A stretch of 64,000 nt of DNA from Phycobacter azelaicus (GCF_014884385.1 NZ_WKFH01000003.1:1371001-1435000), one strand, 5' to 3'. Shown: positions 17,001 to 26,459, counted from the stretch's first letter. The notes: a model not told the origin generated them from the letters alone. A program made the numbers and translations.

Positions 17001-19337
17001 TTACTCGCCGTAGGGCACCCAGATATTCTTGACCTCTGTCACGGCTTCCAGGAAACGGCGGCTGTGGTCGCTGTGCCAGTCCATCGCGGCACCGTTGTTG
17101 ACCCAGGTTCGCTTGAGGTTGCTGGCGGAGGCCTTTTCGATCTCTGCCGACAGATCGCTCGAGGAAAAGCTCCAGACCGCATCCACATTCATATGCGATG
17201 CCAGCGGGCCTGCCAAATCGCTGTGGCTGCCGGTGAGAATGTTGACCACGCCAGCGGGCACGTCCGAGGTCTCCAGCACCTGATAGAAATCGGTGGCCGC
17301 CAGCGGGAATGGCTCGGAGGCCGCCAGCACCACCCGGTTGCCCATGGCAATGGCGGGCGCCATTACGGAAATCAGTCCGAGAAGTGGCGCCTCGTCTGCG
17401 CAAAGCGCGCCGATAACACCAACAGGTTCTTTCATCGCTAGCGCCACACCACGGATCGGCACGCCATGGACCTGACCGTCATATTTGTCGGCCCAGGCAG
17501 CGGCGGTGAACAGGCGCTGGATTGAGGCCTCAACCTCCTGCGCGCCGGTGCGACGGCCGGTCATGTGGTCGATGCGCTGGGCAAACTCATCCGCCCGCGC
17601 CGAGAGGTTTTCGCCGATGTAGTAGAGGATTTGCGCCCGCAGGTGGCCGGTGGTCTTGGCCCATCCCTTGGCGCCAGCTGCGGCTTCGACCGCGTTGCGC
17701 ACGTCCTTGCGGCTGCCCATGCCCACATGGCCGAGGATATTGCCGGACCTGTCACAGACCGCGCTGGAATAGCCGCTGTCGGGGCGGGCCTGCTTGCCGC
17801 CGATGTACATCTTGGCGGTGCGATCGATGAGATCGCTGCCGCTGCCCTGACCGCCGAAGGCTTCGACTTTGCCCAGCGCCTTGGTTTTGCCTTTTGGTTT
17901 GGTGTAGGCCGACAGCCCTTCCCAGCCACCTTCACGACCAAATCCGCTTTCGCGCACCCCGCCAAATCCCGCCGCCGCATCGAACATGTTGGTGCCGTTA
18001 ACCCAAACGACGCCGCAGGCGAGTTTCGGCGCCATATCCAGGGCGAGGTTCACGTTCTCGCTCCAGACGCTGGCGGCGAGGCCATAGCGCGTATTGTTCG
18101 CCAGCTCCACCGCCTCTGCCGGGGTGCGGAAGGTGCAGGAGACCAGAACGGGGCCAAAGATTTCTTCCTGCATCAGCCGGTCTGCCGGGGTGAGCCCCTC
18201 AATCAGGGTAGGGGCGTAGAAGCAGCCTTCTTCGGGCAGGTCCACCTTGGCCTGATAGGTCTGGCCCGCGTCATTGGAGGCGACCAGATCGGTGATGGTC
18301 TTCAACTGCACCGGATCCACCACGGCGCCCACGTCGATGCATTTATCAAGTGGATCGCCGATGCGCAGCTTGTCCATGCGGGCGCGCAGTTTGGTGTGGA
18401 ACCGTTCGGCTATGCCTTCCTGCACGAGCAGACGCGAGCCAGCGCAGCAGACCTGACCTTGGTTGAACCAGATCGCATCCACCAGCCCTTCGACAGCTGA
18501 GTCGATGTCGGCATCGTCAAAGACGATGTAGGGTGACTTGCCGCCCAGCTCCAGCGTCAGCGCTTTGCCGCTGCCTGCGGTCGCCTCGCGGATGCGGCGA
18601 CCCACGGCGGTGGAGCCGGTGAAGGCGATCTTGTCCACATCCGAGGCCACGATCATCTCACCCACGGCGCCATCGCCGGTGACGATGTTCACAACGCCCT
18701 TCGGCAGGCCCGCCTGACGGCAGATATCGGCGAACAAAAGCGCGGTGAGCGAGGTATATTCCGCCGGTTTCAGCACCACGGTGTTGCCCATTGCAATGGC
18801 GGGCGCGACCTTCCAGGCCAGCATCAGCAGCGGGAAGTTCCACGGGATGATCTGCCCGCACACGCCAAGCGCGGTGCGGTCCGGCAGTTCGCTCTCCATC
18901 AGCTGGGCCATGCCGGCGTGATAGTAGAAATGCCGCTGCGCCAGGGGAATATCGATGTCGCGGCTTTCCCGGATCGGCTTGCCGTTGTCCATGGTTTCAA
19001 GCACCGCGAACAGACGGCTGTGTTTCTGCAAAAGACGCGCGATGGCATAAAGGTATCTGGCGCGGCCCGGCCCACCGAGCTTTTCCCATTTCGGCTGAGC
19101 GCTGCGGGCAGCGGCGACTGCGGCGTCCACATCGGCTTGAGTGGCTTGGGTCAGGGTCGCCAGCACTTCTCCGGTGGCGGGGTTCTGGCTGTTGAACCCA
19201 TCTCCGGGCGCGGTGAAACCACCGTTAATGAAATGGCCAAAGCGGTCGCCCTGATCGACCAGCCAGGCCAGCGCCTCGGCAGCGCTTTCGGGGGCGGGAC
19301 CATAGCTCATGGTGTCAAAGATCTCTTTGATGGACAT
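17001..19337 (-). CDS. Two-domain aldehyde dehydrogenase, ALDH16-like
   Basis: The 778-residue protein fuses a complete ALDH domain (about 1-490) to a second, degenerate one. In the first, the catalytic parts are intact: N167 in PWNF, E263 in TLELGGKSP, and C297/C298 in FNQGQVCCAG. The second domain (about 510-778) keeps the Rossmann-like half (AMKEPVGVIGALCADEAPLL, PAIAMGNRVVLAASEPFP) but has no catalytic cysteine motif and is shorter. This is the architecture of ALDH16, a family with known bacterial members. It begins 11 bp after deoC, so it should oxidise the acetaldehyde released by the aldolase to acetate using NAD+. ATG 19337 has a GGAG ribosome site. Confidence 0.88.
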   Translation of the reverse strand: MSIKEIFDTMSYGPAPESAAEALAWLVDQGDRFGHFINGGFTAPGDGFNSQNPATGEVLATLTQATQADVDAAVAAARSAQPKWEKLGGPGRARYLYAIARLLQKHSRLFAVLETMDNGKPIRESRDIDIPLAQRHFYYHAGMAQLMESELPDRTALGVCGQIIPWNFPLLMLAWKVAPAIAMGNTVVLKPAEYTSLTALLFADICRQAGLPKGVVNIVTGDGAVGEMIVASDVDKIAFTGSTAVGRRIREATAGSGKALTLELGGKSPYIVFDDADIDSAVEGLVDAIWFNQGQVCCAGSRLLVQEGIAERFHTKLRARMDKLRIGDPLDKCIDVGAVVDPVQLKTITDLVASNDAGQTYQAKVDLPEEGCFYAPTLIEGLTPADRLMQEEIFGPVLVSCTFRTPAEAVELANNTRYGLAASVWSENVNLALDMAPKLACGVVWVNGTNMFDAAAGFGGVRESGFGREGGWEGLSAYTKPKGKTKALGKVEAFGGQGSGSDLIDRTAKMYIGGKQARPDSGYSSAVCDRSGNILGHVGMGSRKDVRNAVEAAAGAKGWAKTTGHLRAQILYYIGENLSARADEFAQRIDHMTGRRTGAQEVEASIQRLFTAAAWADKYDGQVHGVPIRGVALAMKEPVGVIGALCADEAPLLGLISVMAPAIAMGNRVVLAASEPFPLAATDFYQVLETSDVPAGVVNILTGSHSDLAGPLASHMNVDAVWSFSSSDLSAEIEKASASNLKRTWVNNGAAMDWHSDHSRRFLEAVTEVKNIWVPYGE

Positions 19338-19348
19338 TTGCGCACTCC

Positions 19349-20362
19349 TCAGGCCATCGCGTGGCGGTAGCCGGCGGAATAGGCGCCGGTGACATAGTGT
19401 TCGAGCTGGCGTTCGATATCGCCCAGTAGGGACGAGGCCCCAAAGCGGAACAGGTCGGGCTGCAACCAGCGGTCGCCTAGCTCTTCTTTCATCAGGCTGA
19501 GATAGACCAGCGCATCCTTGGCCTTGGAAATCCCCCCGGCGGGTTTATAGCCGACGCGGTAGCCGGTGCGATCGTAGTAGTCGCGGATCGCTCGGATCAT
19601 CACCAGGGAGACAGGCAGAGTGGCGTTGACGCTCTCCTTGCCGGTTGAGGTCTTGATGAAATCGGCCCCCGCCATCATGCAGATCATCGAGGCGCGTGCG
19701 ACGTTGCGCAGGGACCCCAGTTCACCGGTGGCGAGGATTGCCTTTACATGGGCCTCGCCACAGGCGGCGCGGAAGGCTTTCATTTCGTCATAGAGCGCCT
19801 GCCAGTTGCCGCTCAGCACGTGGCGACGCGAGATCACGATGTCGATCTCATGGGCGCCTGCCTTGACGCTTTCCTCGATTTCGGCAACGCGCAGATGAAA
19901 GGGCGACAGACCCGCCGGGAACCCGGTGGACACCGCTGCGATGGGAATGCCCGTGCCTTTCAGTGCCTCGACGGCTGGGGCGATCATGTCGTGATAGACG
20001 CAGACCGCACCGGTGGTGATGCCGGGGGTGCCAAGTGCCTCAAGCAGGTCTGCGCGCACCGGCTGGTGCGCCTTGGCACAAAGGCGCCGAACCCGCCCGG
20101 CGGTGTCATCGCCCGATAGCGTGGTCAGGTCGATGCAGGTGATCGCCTTCAAGAGCCAAGCGGCCTGGTATTCTTTCTTTACGCTGCGTCGTCCGGGCAG
20201 GCTTGCGCAGCGCCTCTCAATGGCAGAGGTATTGGCTTGCAGCCCCAGTGCCCAATCCAGATCCAGCTCCATACCTGGATTGCGGGGCTCGCTTATCTGC
20301 GGCAGTTGCGTATTGCCCGCAGCAGTGCCCAGCGCAGCATTCTCAGAGACGTGGCTTTCCAT
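19349..20362 (-). CDS. deoC: Deoxyribose-phosphate aldolase
   Basis: This class I aldolase cleaves 2-deoxyribose-5-phosphate to glyceraldehyde-3-phosphate and acetaldehyde. The Schiff-base lysine lies in ADFIKTSTGKESVNATLP and the second catalytic lysine in VGYKPAGGISKA. From ATG 20362 it has 337 residues, longer than the E. coli enzyme because of an N-terminal extension seen in eukaryotic-type DeoC. ATG 20380 is an alternative; the GAGGAAA site favours 20362. It is the first gene of a two-gene operon with ALDH16 and is divergent from the metal transporter, with the operator boxes of that transporter at 20483-20530. Confidence 0.93.
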   Translation of the reverse strand: MESHVSENAALGTAAGNTQLPQISEPRNPGMELDLDWALGLQANTSAIERRCASLPGRRSVKKEYQAAWLLKAITCIDLTTLSGDDTAGRVRRLCAKAHQPVRADLLEALGTPGITTGAVCVYHDMIAPAVEALKGTGIPIAAVSTGFPAGLSPFHLRVAEIEESVKAGAHEIDIVISRRHVLSGNWQALYDEMKAFRAACGEAHVKAILATGELGSLRNVARASMICMMAGADFIKTSTGKESVNATLPVSLVMIRAIRDYYDRTGYRVGYKPAGGISKAKDALVYLSLMKEELGDRWLQPDLFRFGASSLLGDIERQLEHYVTGAYSAGYRHAMA

Positions 20363-20482
20363 TGTCGGGGGTTTCCTCATCACAGGTTTGCGCGAAATTC
20401 GCACGGGTGCGGCATCTTGGCAAGCAAACCGCCCGCTTTCCGTGCGGTAATTTTGACCTCTTGGACAAAAAGAGGAAATTAG

Positions 20483-20535
20483 TTGCGAATAATTCTCATT
20501 TACATTGACCTTCTTGCGAACCGTTCTCATATTAT
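20483..20535 (+). promoter_or_regulatory. Two tandem Fur-superfamily (Mur-like) boxes over the sitABCD promoter
   Basis: TTGCGAATAATTCTCAT (20483-20499) and TTGCGAACCGTTCTCAT (20514-20530) share identical flanks, TTGCGAA and TTCTCAT, around a 3-bp centre, and each is an imperfect dyad. Their centres are 31 bp apart, about three helical turns. TTGACC (20505-20510) is a plausible -35, with CATATT (20528) or TATTAT (20530) as -10, so the second box overlaps the core promoter. The repeats are seen directly. Regulation by manganese through Mur/Fur is inferred from the target operon and the alphaproteobacterial precedent. Confidence 0.7.
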
Positions 20536-20565
20536 AGCCAGTCTGACGTCCAAAGGAGATCCAGA

Positions 20566-21543
20566 ATGAATCGCTTGCGCTATGCGTTGATGGGCTTGGC
20601 TGTGTTGCTGGCTGTTCCGGTGATGCTTGTTGCCTCTGCAGGCCGTGCCGGGGCAGAGGCGCCGCTCAAGGTGGTTGCGACGACTGGCATGATCGCGGAT
20701 GCCACCCGTCAGGTGGGCGGTGATGCCGTGGACGTGCGGGCCCTGATGGGACCGGGCGTCGATCCTCATGCCTATCGTCAGACCCGCTCTGACATCGTGG
20801 CCATGACCCGCGCGGATCTGGTGCTCTATCACGGTCTCTATCTTGAGGCGCAGATGGAAGATTTCCTAAAGGATCTGTCCCGCAAGAGTACTGTTGTCGC
20901 AGTTGCCGAGAGCCTGCCAAAGGACCTTCTGCGGGCCCATGATGACTATGACAACAAGTTCGATCCGCATGTCTGGATGACGCCCGCTCTATGGAAAGAG
21001 GTCGTGGCGCGAGTGGCCGAGGTGCTGAGCGAGGTCCGTCCGGACCAAGCGGATGTTTTTGCGGCCAATGCCAAGGCGCATATGGCAGATCTGGATCGTC
21101 TGCTGGCCTATGCCAATGAAACTCTTGCTTCTGTCCCGGAAGACAGCCGCGTGTTGATCTCGGCCCATGATGCTTTTGGCTATTTCGGCCGTGACTTTGG
21201 TTTCGAGGTGCTGGGCATTCAGGGCATCTCCACCCAGTCCGAGGCGGGCCTTAACCGGATCAGCGAGTTAGTCGACTTTCTGGTGCAGCGGCGTATTTCC
21301 GCAGTCTTTGTCGAAAGCTCGGTCTCGGACCGCTCCATGCGCGCCCTGATCGAAGGGGCGGCAGCGCAGGGTCATGAGGTCAAGATCGGCGGAGAGCTGT
21401 TCTCGGACGCAATGGGAGCGGACGGGACGTACGAGGGCACCTACCTTGGCATGCTGGATCATAACATCACCACCATTGCCGGGGCGCTGGGCGCCGATGT
21501 GCCGGAGCGTGGCATGGATGGCAAATTGTCGGCGGGACTCTGA
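20566..21543 (+). CDS. sitA: Manganese/zinc ABC transporter, periplasmic metal-binding protein
   Basis: This 325-residue cluster A-I (TroA/ZnuA) solute-binding protein has an N-terminal signal sequence ending near AGAEA (residue 32). Likely metal ligands are H68 in GVDPHAYRQT, H135 in FDPHVWMTP, H201 in LISAHDAFGYF and D280 in GELFSDAMG. That is the TroA-type His3-Asp set rather than the His2-Glu-Asp set of strict manganese proteins. No histidine-rich loop typical of ZnuA is present. AAAGGAG precedes ATG 20566. It heads a four-gene operon, with the ATPase gene starting 2 bp after its stop. Also called troA or mntA in other genomes. Confidence 0.9.
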   Translation: MNRLRYALMGLAVLLAVPVMLVASAGRAGAEAPLKVVATTGMIADATRQVGGDAVDVRALMGPGVDPHAYRQTRSDIVAMTRADLVLYHGLYLEAQMEDFLKDLSRKSTVVAVAESLPKDLLRAHDDYDNKFDPHVWMTPALWKEVVARVAEVLSEVRPDQADVFAANAKAHMADLDRLLAYANETLASVPEDSRVLISAHDAFGYFGRDFGFEVLGIQGISTQSEAGLNRISELVDFLVQRRISAVFVESSVSDRSMRALIEGAAAQGHEVKIGGELFSDAMGADGTYEGTYLGMLDHNITTIAGALGADVPERGMDGKLSAGL

Positions 21544-21545
21544 TC

Positions 21546-22352
21546 ATGGGGCAGACGGTTGAACTGGTAAGTACCCAAGGCGCTGACACGGCAGGACAAC
21601 CGCTTGAGGCCAGCCCGCTCGCCATTCGCGGTCTTACGGTCACCTACGGAGAAAAGCCTGCCGTCTTCAGCGTCGACATGACGGTGGAGCCGGGCAAGAT
21701 GACGGCGATCATAGGGCCGAATGGCGCCGGCAAATCGACGCTTCTGAAGGCCGCGCTTGGGATCGTACCACCCGTTTCTGGCCGGGTGCAGGTCTTTGGC
21801 CGCCCTCTGGAGGCAATGCGTTCTAGGATCGCCTATGTGCCCCAGCGCGCCAGCATCGACTGGGATTTTCCGACCCGCGTGATCGACGTGGTGATGATGG
21901 GGCTTTACCGGGAGTTGGGCCTTTTGGGCCGCATCCGTGGACATCATCGCACCGTGGCGCGCGACTGTCTGGATCGCGTCGGCATGGGCGATTTCGCGGA
22001 TCGTCAGATCGGCCAGCTTTCGGGCGGCCAGCAGCAGCGCGTGTTCCTTGCGCGCGCCCTTGCGCAGGACGCGGATCTTTACCTCTTGGACGAACCCTTT
22101 GCGGGGGTGGATGCCGCAACCGAAAAGGCCATCATCACCGTTTTGAAATCCCTGCGCGAAGCGGGTAAATCCGTGGTTGTCGTGCATCACGATCTGGCCA
22201 CGGTGTCAGACTATTTCGACAACGTCTTCCTGATCAACACCCGCAAGGTCGCCGAAGGCCCGGTGGCGGAGGCCTTCACTCCCGAGACGCTTCAGGCGGC
22301 TTATGGCGGCAGGCTGGCGACCGCGCAGATCGACCAGCTTTCGGCTTTGTAG
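21546..22352 (+). CDS. sitB: Manganese/zinc ABC transporter, ATP-binding protein
   Basis: This 268-residue ABC ATPase has Walker A GPNGAGKST, the ABC signature LSGGQQQRV, Walker B LYLLDEPFAG and the H-loop VVVHHDLATV. The segment YVPQRASIDWDFPTRVIDVV is typical of the metal-chelate (ZnuC/MntB/SitB) ATPase group. It acts on the cytoplasmic face as a dimer beneath the two permeases encoded next. It starts 2 bp after sitA and ends 10 bp before sitC, so it is in the same transcript. The N-terminal 25 residues are an unconserved extension. Confidence 0.93.
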   Translation: MGQTVELVSTQGADTAGQPLEASPLAIRGLTVTYGEKPAVFSVDMTVEPGKMTAIIGPNGAGKSTLLKAALGIVPPVSGRVQVFGRPLEAMRSRIAYVPQRASIDWDFPTRVIDVVMMGLYRELGLLGRIRGHHRTVARDCLDRVGMGDFADRQIGQLSGGQQQRVFLARALAQDADLYLLDEPFAGVDAATEKAIITVLKSLREAGKSVVVVHHDLATVSDYFDNVFLINTRKVAEGPVAEAFTPETLQAAYGGRLATAQIDQLSAL

Positions 22353-22362
22353 GTCTGAACTC

Positions 22363-23568
22363 ATGCTGCTGGATGCGCTTCTCTTGCAACTTGGCTACAA
22401 CGCCACGCTGGTCTCGATCGGGGCGGCCCTGCTTGGCGGTGCTGCGGGAATTTCCGGGACTTTCCTGTTCCTGCGCAAGCGGGCTCTGGTCAGCGATGCC
22501 GTAAGCCATGCCACCCTTCCCGGTGTCGGAATTGCCTTTCTGGTGATGGTATTCCTTGGCGGCGACGGGCGCAATCTGGCGGGGCTTTTGATTGGTTCGG
22601 CCTTGTCGGCGGGCGTGGGTCTGTTGTGCATGAACTGGCTGACCCGCAACACCCGTCTGGCCGAGGATGCGGCCATCGGGGCAGTGCTGTCGGTGTTCTT
22701 CGGCTTTGGGATCGTCCTGCTCACCGTAATTCAGACCCTGGGTGTTGGACGGCAGGCGGGGCTTGAAGGCTTCCTTTTGGGTTCCACCGCCGGGATGCTG
22801 CTGAGCGATGCGCTGATCATCGCGGGCGGCAGTGCGATGGCGCTCTTAGTGATCCTCCTGATGCGCCGCCCGATGATGCTGGTGGCCTTTGATCCCGAAT
22901 ATGCCGCCGCGCGCGACCTGCCGGTGCATCGCATTGATATGTTGATGATGGGACTGGTGATGGCCGTGACAGTTGTCGGGCTGAAAATTGTCGGTCTGAT
23001 CTTGATCGTCGCCCTTTTGATCATCCCCGCCGTCACCGCCCGCTTCTGGACCGAGCGGTCAGACCGCGTGGTCGTCATTGCTGGTGTCTCCGGTGCCGCT
23101 TCGGCCTACGTGGGCGCGGCGATCTCGGCCTCGGCGCCGAACCTGCCCACCGGGCCGATCATCGTGCTTGTGTCCTTTGTCCTCTTTGTTCTGTCGCTGC
23201 TCTTCGCCCCAAACCGAGGTGTTCTGGCTGCCGTGCTGCGCCACCAGAGGTTTCAGCGCCGGGTGCATCTGCGGCAGGGCTTGCTGGCCTTGGCGCAGCG
23301 GCAGCCGATCTATGAGCCGCTTACCCTGCGCCTGTTGCGCCGTGCCGGACTTGTGCGCGCCGATGGTGTGGCCACCGAAAAAGGGCGCGCCCGCGCTGCC
23401 AAGGCCTTGCGCGATGAAAAACGCTGGGAGCTGGTGCGCAGCGATCTGGCGCATGAGGCCGCCGCCGCCCTTTACGATGGTCTGCGCGAGATTGAGACGG
23501 TGCTGACCCCCGATCAGATCAGCGAAATCGACCGCCGCATCGGCGGCCCGCAGGAGGTTTCCGCGTGA
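22363..23568 (+). CDS. sitC: Metal ABC transporter permease with C-terminal DtxR-like domain
   Basis: The 401-residue protein starts at ATG 22363 (MLLDALLLQLGYNATL). About 280 residues form an eight-to-nine-helix ABC-3 permease, including FLRKRALVSDAVSHATLPGV, the ATPase-coupling region, and FDPEYAAARDLP. The remaining 110 residues are soluble and resemble the second part of DtxR/MntR regulators: EPLTLRLLRRAGLVRADG, then TEKGRARAAKALRDEKRW, then LYDGLREIETVLTPDQISEI, which parallels the MntR dimerisation helix. No N-terminal DNA-recognition helix is obvious and the histidine of the MntR metal site is a threonine (REIET), so a sensing or gating role is more likely than DNA binding. The stop overlaps sitD by 1 bp. 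Confidence 0.85.
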   Translation: MLLDALLLQLGYNATLVSIGAALLGGAAGISGTFLFLRKRALVSDAVSHATLPGVGIAFLVMVFLGGDGRNLAGLLIGSALSAGVGLLCMNWLTRNTRLAEDAAIGAVLSVFFGFGIVLLTVIQTLGVGRQAGLEGFLLGSTAGMLLSDALIIAGGSAMALLVILLMRRPMMLVAFDPEYAAARDLPVHRIDMLMMGLVMAVTVVGLKIVGLILIVALLIIPAVTARFWTERSDRVVVIAGVSGAASAYVGAAISASAPNLPTGPIIVLVSFVLFVLSLLFAPNRGVLAAVLRHQRFQRRVHLRQGLLALAQRQPIYEPLTLRLLRRAGLVRADGVATEKGRARAAKALRDEKRWELVRSDLAHEAAAALYDGLREIETVLTPDQISEIDRRIGGPQEVSA

Positions 23569-24497
23569 TGAGCGGCGCTGAATTTGTCCCCCTGTCCCTG
23601 ACGCCCCTGCTGATCGGCATCTTTGCCGCCGTGGCTTGCGCTTTACCCGGAAATTTCCTGTTGCTGCGCCGACAGGCTTTGATCGGCGATGCGATCAGCC
23701 ATGTCGTTCTGCCGGGTATCGTCGTGGCCTTTCTTTTGACCGGAGCGATTGCCGCAGGCCCCATGCTGCTTGGCGCCGCCGGCGCCGCCGTCACTGCCGT
23801 GATCCTGATCGAGGCGGTGCGTCGCCTGGGCCGCATCGAACCCGGCGCGGCCATGGGCGTCATTTTCACCACCATGTTCGCGGGCGGTGTGTTGCTGCTT
23901 GAGCAGACCGATACCTCTACCGTGCACCTGGATGTGGAGCACGCACTTTATGGCAATCTCGAAAGCCTGATCTGGCTCGATGCGACGGGCTGGTCCTCCC
24001 TTTGGGACCTTGAGGCGCTGCGTTATCTGCCGCCCGAGTTGCCGCGCATGGCGCTGACGCTGCTTGGCGTGGCCGCGTTCATCGCTCTGTTCTGGCGGGC
24101 GCTGAAGATTTCCACCTTTGACGAGGGCTTTGCCCGCACGCTGGGGATCCGAACCGACCTTTTGGGGTTGGCGCTGGTGATCATGGCAGCGATTGCTGCG
24201 GTGGCAGCCTTTGACGCGGTGGGGTCGATCATCGTCATCGCCATGTTCATCTGCCCGCCCGCTGCCGCAAGGATGATGACGGACCGGCTGGAAACACAGA
24301 TCGGATGGAGCGTGGTATTCGCCACCCTTTCTGCCGTTCTGGGCTATGTTCTGGCGGGTTATGGCCCCCTCTGGCTGGGCGCTGCGGACGCGGTGAGCGC
24401 GGCGGGCATGATCGCCACCGTTTCGGGCGTGATCTTGGCCATGGCCGCCAGGTTTGGCCCCTGCCGCCGCCGCGCGGGGGCGCCTGCGGGCGTATAA
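23568..24497 (+). CDS. sitD: Metal ABC transporter permease
   Basis: This 309-residue ABC-3 family permease has about eight hydrophobic helices, with the motif LLRRQALIGDAISHVVLPGIV near the N-terminus, the cytoplasmic loop STFDEGFARTLGI that contacts the ATPase, and GSIIVIAMFICPPAAARM near the end. It lacks the C-terminal soluble domain of SitC, so the two form a heterodimeric channel. ATG 23568 is used in a TGATG overlap with the sitC stop, behind GGAGG; a GTG at 23565 is the alternative. It is the last gene of the operon, and mutL begins 54 bp further on. Confidence 0.9.
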   Translation: MSGAEFVPLSLTPLLIGIFAAVACALPGNFLLLRRQALIGDAISHVVLPGIVVAFLLTGAIAAGPMLLGAAGAAVTAVILIEAVRRLGRIEPGAAMGVIFTTMFAGGVLLLEQTDTSTVHLDVEHALYGNLESLIWLDATGWSSLWDLEALRYLPPELPRMALTLLGVAAFIALFWRALKISTFDEGFARTLGIRTDLLGLALVIMAAIAAVAAFDAVGSIIVIAMFICPPAAARMMTDRLETQIGWSVVFATLSAVLGYVLAGYGPLWLGAADAVSAAGMIATVSGVILAMAARFGPCRRRAGAPAGV

Positions 24498-24551
24498 CCC
24501 AAGCGCTTTGCGGGTGGCAGAATCGAAGGGCTCCATGCTAAATTTAGCGGT

Positions 24552-26459
24552 ATGAGCAGCCCAGACCCCCAAATCAGCGAAGCATCCCGCTCCACCATCC
24601 GTCAGCTGGATGACAGCGCCATCAACCGCATCGCTGCCGGTGAGGTGATCGAGCGTCCGGCCTCGGCGGTTAAGGAATTGGTGGAAAACGCCATCGACGC
24701 GGGCGCTACCCGTATCACGGTAGACATCGCCGATGGCGGCAAGACGTTGATCCGGGTCACCGACGATGGCTGCGGCATGAGCGCCGAGGATCTGCCGCTT
24801 GCCCTGTCGCGCCATGCCACCTCCAAGATCGATGGCTCGGACCTGCTCAATATTCACACCTTTGGCTTTCGCGGTGAGGCCCTGCCCAGCCTTGGCGCAG
24901 TTGGCCGCCTGACGATCACCAGCCGCGCGTCGGGCAACGATGCCGCTCAGGTCCGTGTTGCCGGGGGCAAGGTGGATCCGGTGAAGCCTGCCGCCCTGCG
25001 CGCGGGCACCGTGGTGGAACTACGCGATCTGTTCTACGCCACCCCGGCGCGGCTCAAGTTCATGCGCACTGACCGGGCAGAGGCGCAGGCGATCGGCGAT
25101 GTCATCAAACGCCTCGCCATGGCAGAGCCTTCGGTGGGTTTCACTCTGCGGGATGTCTCGGGCGGGGGCGAGGGGCGCGTGACCTTCCGCGCTGATCCCC
25201 TGTCGGGTGATCTTTTTGATGCGCTGCACGGGCGGCTCTCTTCGGTGCTGGGGCGGGAGTTTGCCGAAAACGCGCTCAAGATCGATGCGACCCGCGAGGG
25301 TCTTCGTCTTTATGGCTATGCAGCGCTGCCGACCTATACGCGCGGCGCGGCAGTGGCGCAGTTCCTGTTCGTGAACACGCGCCCCGTGAAGGACAAGATG
25401 CTGACCGGCGCCCTGCGCGCGGCCTATTTCGATTTCCTCAGCCGCGATCGTCACCCGGCAGCAGCGCTGTTCATCGACTGTGACCCGACTTTGGTAGACG
25501 TGAACGTGCATCCGGCGAAATCAGAGGTGCGGTTCCGCGATCCGGGGTTGGCGCGCGGGCTGATCGTCTCTTCCCTGCGCCATGCGCTGGCAGAGGCGGG
25601 GCATCGTGCCTCCACCACCGTTGCCGGGGCCACGCTAGGCGCCATGCGGCCTGAACAGGCAGGCGGTCAGGGCGCCCCCCATGTCTACCAGATGGATCGC
25701 CCCTCGATGGGCGCGCGCACGGCGGCCTATAGCGCCCAGCGGCCTGATTATGCGCCGGTGCCGCCCTATCAGCCGCCGCAGCAGACAGGCGGTTTTGCCG
25801 AGATGGCCAGCGCCTATAGCGGGCAGGTAATTGACGAGCCATCAGCGCCCGCGGCAGAACAGGAGCAACCGCCCGAGGCGCTCCCCTTGGGGGCGGCGCG
25901 TGGGCAGGTGCATGAGAATTACATCATCGCCCAGACCGCCGACGGCATGGTGATCGTCGATCAGCACGCGGCCCATGAACGGCTGGTCTATGAAAAGCTC
26001 AAGAAACAGATGGGCGAAAACGGTGTCGCGGCGCAGGCACTTTTGATACCTGAAATCATTGAACTCTCGGACAATGACTGCGCGCGCCTCCTGGCGGTGG
26101 CGGAGGAACTGGCCAAATTCGGTCTTGGCATCGAGGCTTTCGGCGGAAATGCCGTCGCCGTGCGTGAAACTCCTGCGATATTGGGAGAGGTCAACGCAGA
26201 GGCCATGGTGAAGGACATTCTGGACGAGTTGGACGATCAAGGCGAAAGCCAGCTGGTGCAGGCGCGGCTTGAGGCGATCCTGAGCCGGGTGGCCTGTCAT
26301 GGCTCGATCCGGTCGGGTCGGCGGATGCGCGGTGAAGAGATGAACGCGCTGTTGCGGGAAATGGAGGCGACGCCCCATTCCGGCCAGTGCAACCACGGCC
26401 GCCCGACTTACGTGGAGCTGAAACTCTCTGATATTGAACGGCTGTTCGGGCGCACGTGA
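24552..26459 (+). CDS. mutL: DNA mismatch repair protein MutL (endonuclease type)
   Basis: This 635-residue protein has an N-terminal GHKL ATPase domain with [26 protein letters not shown] and [11 protein letters not shown]. After a proline- and glutamine-rich linker (about 360-435) the C-terminal dimerisation domain contains [12 protein letters not shown] at about residues 470-481, which fits the metal-binding endonuclease motif DQHAx2Ex4E. The CPHGRP-like site appears as CNHGRP near the C-terminus. Such MutL proteins nick the unmethylated strand themselves in bacteria without MutH. The stop overlaps rmuC in a TGATG junction. Confidence 0.97.
   Translation: MSSPDPQISEASRSTIRQLDDSAINRIAAGEVIERPASAVKELVENAIDAGATRITVDIADGGKTLIRVTDDGCGMSAEDLPLALSRHATSKIDGSDLLNIHTFGFRGEALPSLGAVGRLTITSRASGNDAAQVRVAGGKVDPVKPAALRAGTVVELRDLFYATPARLKFMRTDRAEAQAIGDVIKRLAMAEPSVGFTLRDVSGGGEGRVTFRADPLSGDLFDALHGRLSSVLGREFAENALKIDATREGLRLYGYAALPTYTRGAAVAQFLFVNTRPVKDKMLTGALRAAYFDFLSRDRHPAAALFIDCDPTLVDVNVHPAKSEVRFRDPGLARGLIVSSLRHALAEAGHRASTTVAGATLGAMRPEQAGGQGAPHVYQMDRPSMGARTAAYSAQRPDYAPVPPYQPPQQTGGFAEMASAYSGQVIDEPSAPAAEQEQPPEALPLGAARGQVHENYIIAQTADGMVIVDQHAAHERLVYEKLKKQMGENGVAAQALLIPEIIELSDNDCARLLAVAEELAKFGLGIEAFGGNAVAVRETPAILGEVNAEAMVKDILDELDDQGESQLVQARLEAILSRVACHGSIRSGRRMRGEEMNALLREMEATPHSGQCNHGRPTYVELKLSDIERLFGRT

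Noticed and set aside
15904..17403. 499-codon minus-strand frame spanning the second M16 gene and the ALDH end
   Set aside because: It crosses the bidirectional terminator and overlaps two clear genes; an artefact.
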